A program made the position numbers and the translations under genes. 10,715 nt of DNA, from the NCBI GenBank assembly GCA_028456385.1, contig JALNQF010000929.1:1-10715 (forward strand), written 5' to 3'. The DNA comes from Ophiosphaerella korrae. Lineage: Eukaryota > Ascomycota > Dothideomycetes > Pleosporales > Phaeosphaeriaceae. Shown here in pieces: positions 8,336 to 10,715 of this stretch (its first letter is position 1; each line of letters opens with the position of its first letter). The notes under the pieces were generated by a model, which saw only the letters and a program-made list of their open reading frames with translations, did not search any database and was not told where the DNA came from.

Positions 8336-8829
8336 TAATACTACTACTAGATAGAGAGGCGATAGGAGCGCCTAATACAATAGGAGCTAGAGCAGCCTCT
8401 ACTGTATTATCTAAATCTAATTTAGCCTCTAAGGCATAAGACTATTTAGATAACTTAGCGTTATTATAAGCCTTTATCTTATAAAGACGCTTAATATAGG
8501 AATAAAGCTCTACTAGCTTATAAAGAGTTAACTTGCGCTTAGCCTTAGCTATAGTAAGCTATAACAATAATTACGCTTAAGCCCTATTAATAGCTCGCCC
8601 TATATAACTTAGTAGAAGGAGACTATATAGAAATTAAACACTTATACTCTATAAGTAAAACCTTAGAAGAAATATATTTATACTAAATATTAGTAAGGAT
8701 ATACTTATTATAGTGTTTACTATTATTTAAAGATATAAGGTAGAAAAGACCTAATTTAGTACAATAATAATAAGGGAATATCTTAACCTTATTATAAACA
8801 ATACAAGCTACAAAGAGAAGTTTATTGCG
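8313..8829 (-). pseudogene. Antisense accessory gene: Zn2Cys6-like cysteine cluster plus coiled coil, RIP-inactivated
   Basis: Between pol and the 3' LTR the minus strand is unusually open. From 8829 down to 8590 one frame has only two internal stops (TAG at 8685-8683 and 8625-8623). A second frame from about 8620 to a TAA at 8315-8313 holds an 81-codon run (8558-8316) with a single TAG at 8444-8442. The first part has six positions spaced C-x2-C-x6-C-x9-C-x2-C-x6-C at codons ending 8772, 8763, 8742, 8712, 8703 and 8682. Only 8763 is still Cys; five are Tyr (TGT/TGC to TAT/TAC). The second part is charged and Lys/Leu-rich with an Ala-rich tail, coiled-coil-like. A start may be ATA (was ATG) at 8781-8779. 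A frameshift lies around 8590-8620. The spacing suits a fungal zinc cluster. Function is unknown; a nucleic-acid-binding accessory protein is an inference. Confidence 0.62.
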
Positions 8830-8930
8830 CTAGGATTAAGATAGTATAGAAAGTAATAAAAAACTAAGGATTAACAAAGACATAGGATTAATAACCTTAG
8901 CGCTAGTATAGAGAAATAAGAGACTGCGTA
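8830..8930. other. Non-coding 3' region before the purine tract
   Basis: About 100 bp with no protein motif on either strand. It holds two related strings in opposite orientation, GCGCTAGGATTAA near 8827-8839 and TTAATAACCTTAGCGCTAG near 8887-8905, which could pair as an imperfect inverted repeat. It lies where the promoter of the minus-strand gene would be expected, but no clear promoter motif is visible. Confidence 0.4.
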
Positions 8931-8943
8931 GAAGAAGGAATAG
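8931..8943 (+). other. Polypurine tract for plus-strand priming
   Basis: GAAGAAGGAATAG directly precedes the 3' LTR. All LTR retrotransposons need a purine-rich RNA primer at this position. The T in the last triplet breaks the tract, and RIP probably altered neighbouring bases. Position relative to the LTR is the main support. Confidence 0.7.
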
Positions 8944-9401
8944 TATTATAGTAGTAATAAGGGAAACTAAGATAGAACTAATTAGTCTACGCTTAGCTAC
9001 TAACAAAGTATAAGATAAGTAAAGTAACAACCTATAAGATAATAAGTTTAACTAGAAAGCTAACTATAATATAGATACGTAATAAATTTGTAAATTTATA
9101 ATCTTAGTAAACACAAAGTTACAAAGCTATTATATAACAAATTTGTAAATTCGCGATCTTAGTAAATACAAAGTAATAAAGCTACTAAGATATAATTACT
9201 ATATAGTTAGTAGAGATATGTATTATTAGGATAGTATTAGTAATCTAATCCTTTAACTACAGAACGCTAATACAAGACAGTTACAAGATATCTTCTATTA
9301 ATATTAGTTATTATAGATTACCTATACGAACCTTACTATTAACTCTTAATCTACTAATACCCTAATAGCTACTAATAGTCGACGTAGGTAGCTATATAAC
9401 A
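8944..9401 (+). repeat. 3' LTR of the gypsy element
   Basis: 458 bp, collinear with 2364-2821. The first bases read TATTATAG, so the canonical TG start is mutated here, while the end keeps ...TATATAACA, mutated in the 5' copy; together they define the ancestral TG...CA ends. It carries the same internal tandem repeat at 9081-9188. The insertion boundary is confirmed by the ATTTA duplication directly after it. Differences from the 5' copy are nearly all C/T or G/A. Confidence 0.95.
9081..9188. repeat. Two-copy tandem repeat (period 55 bp) inside the 3' LTR
   Basis: Units start at 9081 and 9136, equivalent to 2501 and 2556 in the 5' LTR. They share AA(T/C)AAATTTGTAAATT and ATCTTAGTAAA. Both LTRs have two units, so copy number was stable since insertion. 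Confidence 0.8.
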
Positions 9402-9406
9402 ATTTA
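9402..9406. repeat. Target-site duplication ATTTA, right copy
   Basis: Matches 2359-2363 exactly. Deleting the gypsy element plus one ATTTA copy joins the minus-strand copia reading ...Y-K-L-N with R-R-A-K-R in a single frame, supporting the target assignment. Confidence 0.93.
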
Positions 9407-9905
9407 GCTTATACGTATATACTAGAGTACTCTTAACTATAATCTCTTTTTATTTAGCTTAAATCTAAAAGTATATCTTACCTCTTTATAAGAGTATTAC
9501 TACTTTATTATCTTACTAGAGTATATACGTATAAAGCTTATAGCGTATTAGTAGTAGCTTTATAAAGCTTTTAAATACTCTTATTATCTCTTAGAGTATT
9601 TTACTTTATAATAGGTAGGTATAGAGCTTACTACTATACTTGTACTTAAGTAGTATAGTCTAAACTTCTCTAAAGTAGCTAGTAAGTATATTAAATAGGT
9701 CCTACGCTACTTACTAGTATAGGCGTAGGGCTCTCTCTCTAAGCTACTTTAAGATAACTTACTTAGCGTAAGCTATTAAGTAATACTTACACTTAATACA
9801 CGCTATCCTATTAATATATACGTTTCTTACGCTTATTACTAGCGCTTGTAGTACTTCTAGTCTAAGATAACTAGCTCTAGCGTACTAAAGCTCTTCTAAT
9901 TTACT
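9407..9905 (-). pseudogene. Copia GAG-pre-integrase and N-terminal half of integrase core, RIP-inactivated
   Basis: At about 9900-9860 the minus strand reads L-E-E-L-stop-Y-A-R-A-S-Y-L. This matches the L-x-x-L-W-H-x-R-x-G-H-x GAG-pre-integrase motif with Trp lost, both His now Tyr and Gly now Ser. The C-x2-C follows at 9800-9789 (TGT ATT AAG TGT) and is still intact, which is unusual here. Below it the frame continues through a degenerate core (about 9700-9407) to V-Y-T-Y-K-L-N at the junction, the copia VPY...NG region just before the catalytic Glu. The reading frame continues across the insertion site into 2363. Confidence 0.82.
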
Positions 9906-10365
9906 TCTAGGCGTTATATACTATAAGTTAAGCTATTAATTAACTTAATTACCTTAAGTTACACTTATAATAGTTAGATAAAACGTAATAGGCTTATATT
10001 TAATAAAAGTAAGATTATATTTACGTATTAGCGTCGCTAGTATAATACTCTCTACTAGCGTTCCTACTCTTAGAGTTACGTTAAAACCTTAATACTAGGC
10101 TCTAGCTTACTATAATTAAGCTTTAGATACTATATTAATATAAAATCCTTTAACTACTACTACTTTATAAAGTATAAGATTCTCTATACGCTTACTATAA
10201 GCTCTATTTAGAGTATTCTTAAAGACTTAAGTACTTTTACTAAGTATTAGAAATACTTATATACTTACTTCTATATAGCTTACGCCTTTTACTCTTATAA
10301 AAGAGCCTAGTTTTATAAGACTTATTAAGTTAACTAAGTAGAAAGTAGCTCTATTATTAAGTATA
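9906..10365 (-). pseudogene. Copia protease domain, RIP-inactivated
   Basis: Aspartic protease that matures the copia polyprotein. At 10361-10347 the minus strand reads L-N-N-R-A, followed by T-F-Y-L-V-N. The family has L-D-S-G-A-T-x-H, so the catalytic Asp (10358-10356) is Asn, Ser (10355-10353) is Asn, Gly (10352-10350) is Arg and His is Tyr, all RIP-type changes. A hydrophobic, glycine-containing continuation (K-L-G-S-F-I-R-V-K-G-V) fits the following strands. The remainder down to 9906 is degenerate linker leading to GAG-pre-integrase. Confidence 0.78.
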
Positions 10366-10715
10366 GTACTCTTAAAGAGTAGGTAAGTATTAAAATCTAG
10401 CGTTAAGTAGGCTCTAGGTGCTAGCTTAATAAGTTTACCTAAGTCGATAAGTATACCTAGGTTGATAAGTACTACGTTTAGCTAGCCTAGGTAGACTAGA
10501 GCCTTTAATTTAACTAACTCTAAGCTAGCTTTAACTAGTTCTTATAAGAGACTAGCCTACTTTTAAGTTACTAAGGTTTTAACTACTATAAAGCGCGGCT
10601 TATCTAAATAAGCCTATATTTTCGCCTTTCTATTATTATCTATTTTAAATAGATTACTAGTAAGCGCTACTTATACCTATCTATAATCTTATAGCTTCTA
10701 GTAGTAAGCTTAGCT
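10366..10715 (-). pseudogene. Copia Gag C-terminus or pre-protease segment, not resolved
   Basis: Upstream of the copia protease on the minus strand, where the Gag C-terminus and nucleocapsid are expected. I can find no secure CCHC knuckle. One frame at about 10626-10560 is open for around 20 codons and rich in Lys, Arg and Ala, compatible with a basic nucleocapsid. An 18-bp tandem repeat lies at 10436-10471. The assignment rests on position only. Confidence 0.45.
10436..10471. repeat. 18-bp tandem repeat, two units
   Basis: TACCTAAGTCGATAAGTA is followed directly by TACCTAGGTTGATAAGTA, differing at three positions, all transitions. A weaker third copy may precede it at 10418-10435. The period is a multiple of three, so it would encode a six-residue repeat on the minus strand in the copia Gag/pre-protease segment. 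Confidence 0.6.

Larger units (their letters stand above)
2364..9401 (+). mobile_element. Complete Ty3/gypsy chromovirus retrotransposon, RIP-degraded, nested in copia
   Basis: A 7038-bp element bounded by two 458-bp LTRs and a 5-bp target duplication. The plus strand carries Gag, two CCHC knuckles, protease, RT, RNase H, integrase, GPY/F and chromodomain in that order, which identifies a chromovirus (Metaviridae-type LTR element). It sits inside the integrase region of a copia element in opposite orientation. All coding parts are disabled by transitions, mainly TGG to TAG, CAA/CAG to TAA/TAG, Cys to Tyr and Gly to Arg. An additional broken gene lies on the minus strand before the 3' LTR. The element looks younger than its host element because it keeps more CpA and its motifs are easier to read. 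Confidence 0.95.
9402..10715 (-). mobile_element. Ty1/copia retrotransposon, 5' portion (right of the nested insertion)
   Basis: Right part of the outer copia element, read on the minus strand from 10715 down to 9402: an unresolved Gag/pre-protease segment, protease, GAG-pre-integrase zinc-binding domain and the first half of the integrase core. It continues at 2363. CpA and TpG are very scarce here, as at 1-2363, while CpG remains common, consistent with heavy RIP on both strands. The 5' LTR and most of Gag lie beyond the window. Confidence 0.87.

Noticed and set aside
8827..8905. Inverted repeat around GCGCTAGG/CCTTAGCGC as a terminator or bidirectional promoter element
   Set aside because: Arms are imperfect and about 50 bp apart, with no supporting context; recorded only as part of the non-coding region.
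8836..9030. A 64-codon ATG-initiated minus-strand reading frame, strongly hydrophobic, straddling the 3' LTR start
   Set aside because: It crosses the LTR boundary, lies in a different frame from the antisense gene, and its Leu/Ile/Ser-rich content is what the complement of an A-rich, RIPed strand gives by chance. No motif supports it.
1..10715. tRNA, rRNA, CRISPR array, or intact host gene
   Set aside because: No cloverleaf-like or rRNA-like sequence, no regularly spaced repeats, and no long open frame anywhere; essentially the whole window is accounted for by two retrotransposons.
1..10715. Mitochondrial or AT-rich bacterial/plasmid origin suggested by low GC
   Set aside because: The protein fragments are eukaryotic LTR retrotransposons with chromodomain and copia order, and the dinucleotide bias is specific to RIP.

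Overview
The window is a decayed, transposon-only stretch of what looks like a filamentous ascomycete (Pezizomycotina) genome. It is very AT-rich and TA-rich. CpA and TpG are almost absent while CpG survives, and every long reading frame is riddled with TAG and TAA. This is the signature of repeat-induced point mutation (RIP, C-to-T mainly at CpA). I see no intact host gene, tRNA, rRNA or CRISPR array, and I cannot name the species.

Layout: two LTR retrotransposons are nested. The outer, older one is a Ty1/copia element on the minus strand. Its protease, GAG-pre-integrase and first part of the integrase lie at 9407-10715. The rest of the integrase, the linker and the reverse transcriptase lie at 1-2363. 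Both ends run off the window, and no copia LTR is visible.

The inner element (2364-9401, plus strand, 7038 bp) is a complete Ty3/gypsy chromovirus. It has two 458-bp LTRs (2364-2821 and 8944-9401) with TGTTATA...TATAACA-type ends, a perfect 5-bp target duplication (ATTTA at 2359-2363 and 9402-9406) and a purine tract before the 3' LTR. It carries a degenerate gag-pol from about 2880 to 8335. Domain order is Gag coiled coil and capsid, two CCHC knuckles, a long segment with two C-x4-C-x2-H motifs, protease, RT, RNase H, integrase (D-x65-D-x35-E spacing), GPY/F module and chromodomain. All of it follows one frame to about 5573 and a second frame afterwards, so decay was almost entirely by point mutation. 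Removing the insertion and one ATTTA copy rejoins the copia integrase in frame.

The most interesting content is between the pol stop and the 3' LTR. The minus strand at 8829-8313 reads as a broken accessory gene: a six-position cysteine cluster with C-x2-C-x6-C-x9-C-x2-C-x6-C spacing (five of six now Tyr) followed by a charged, coiled-coil-like C-terminal half. It converges tail-to-tail on pol and overlaps its end by about 20 bp. A second notable point is strand-biased RIP: inside the gypsy element TpG is nearly gone but CpA partly survives, whereas in the flanking copia both are equally depleted.
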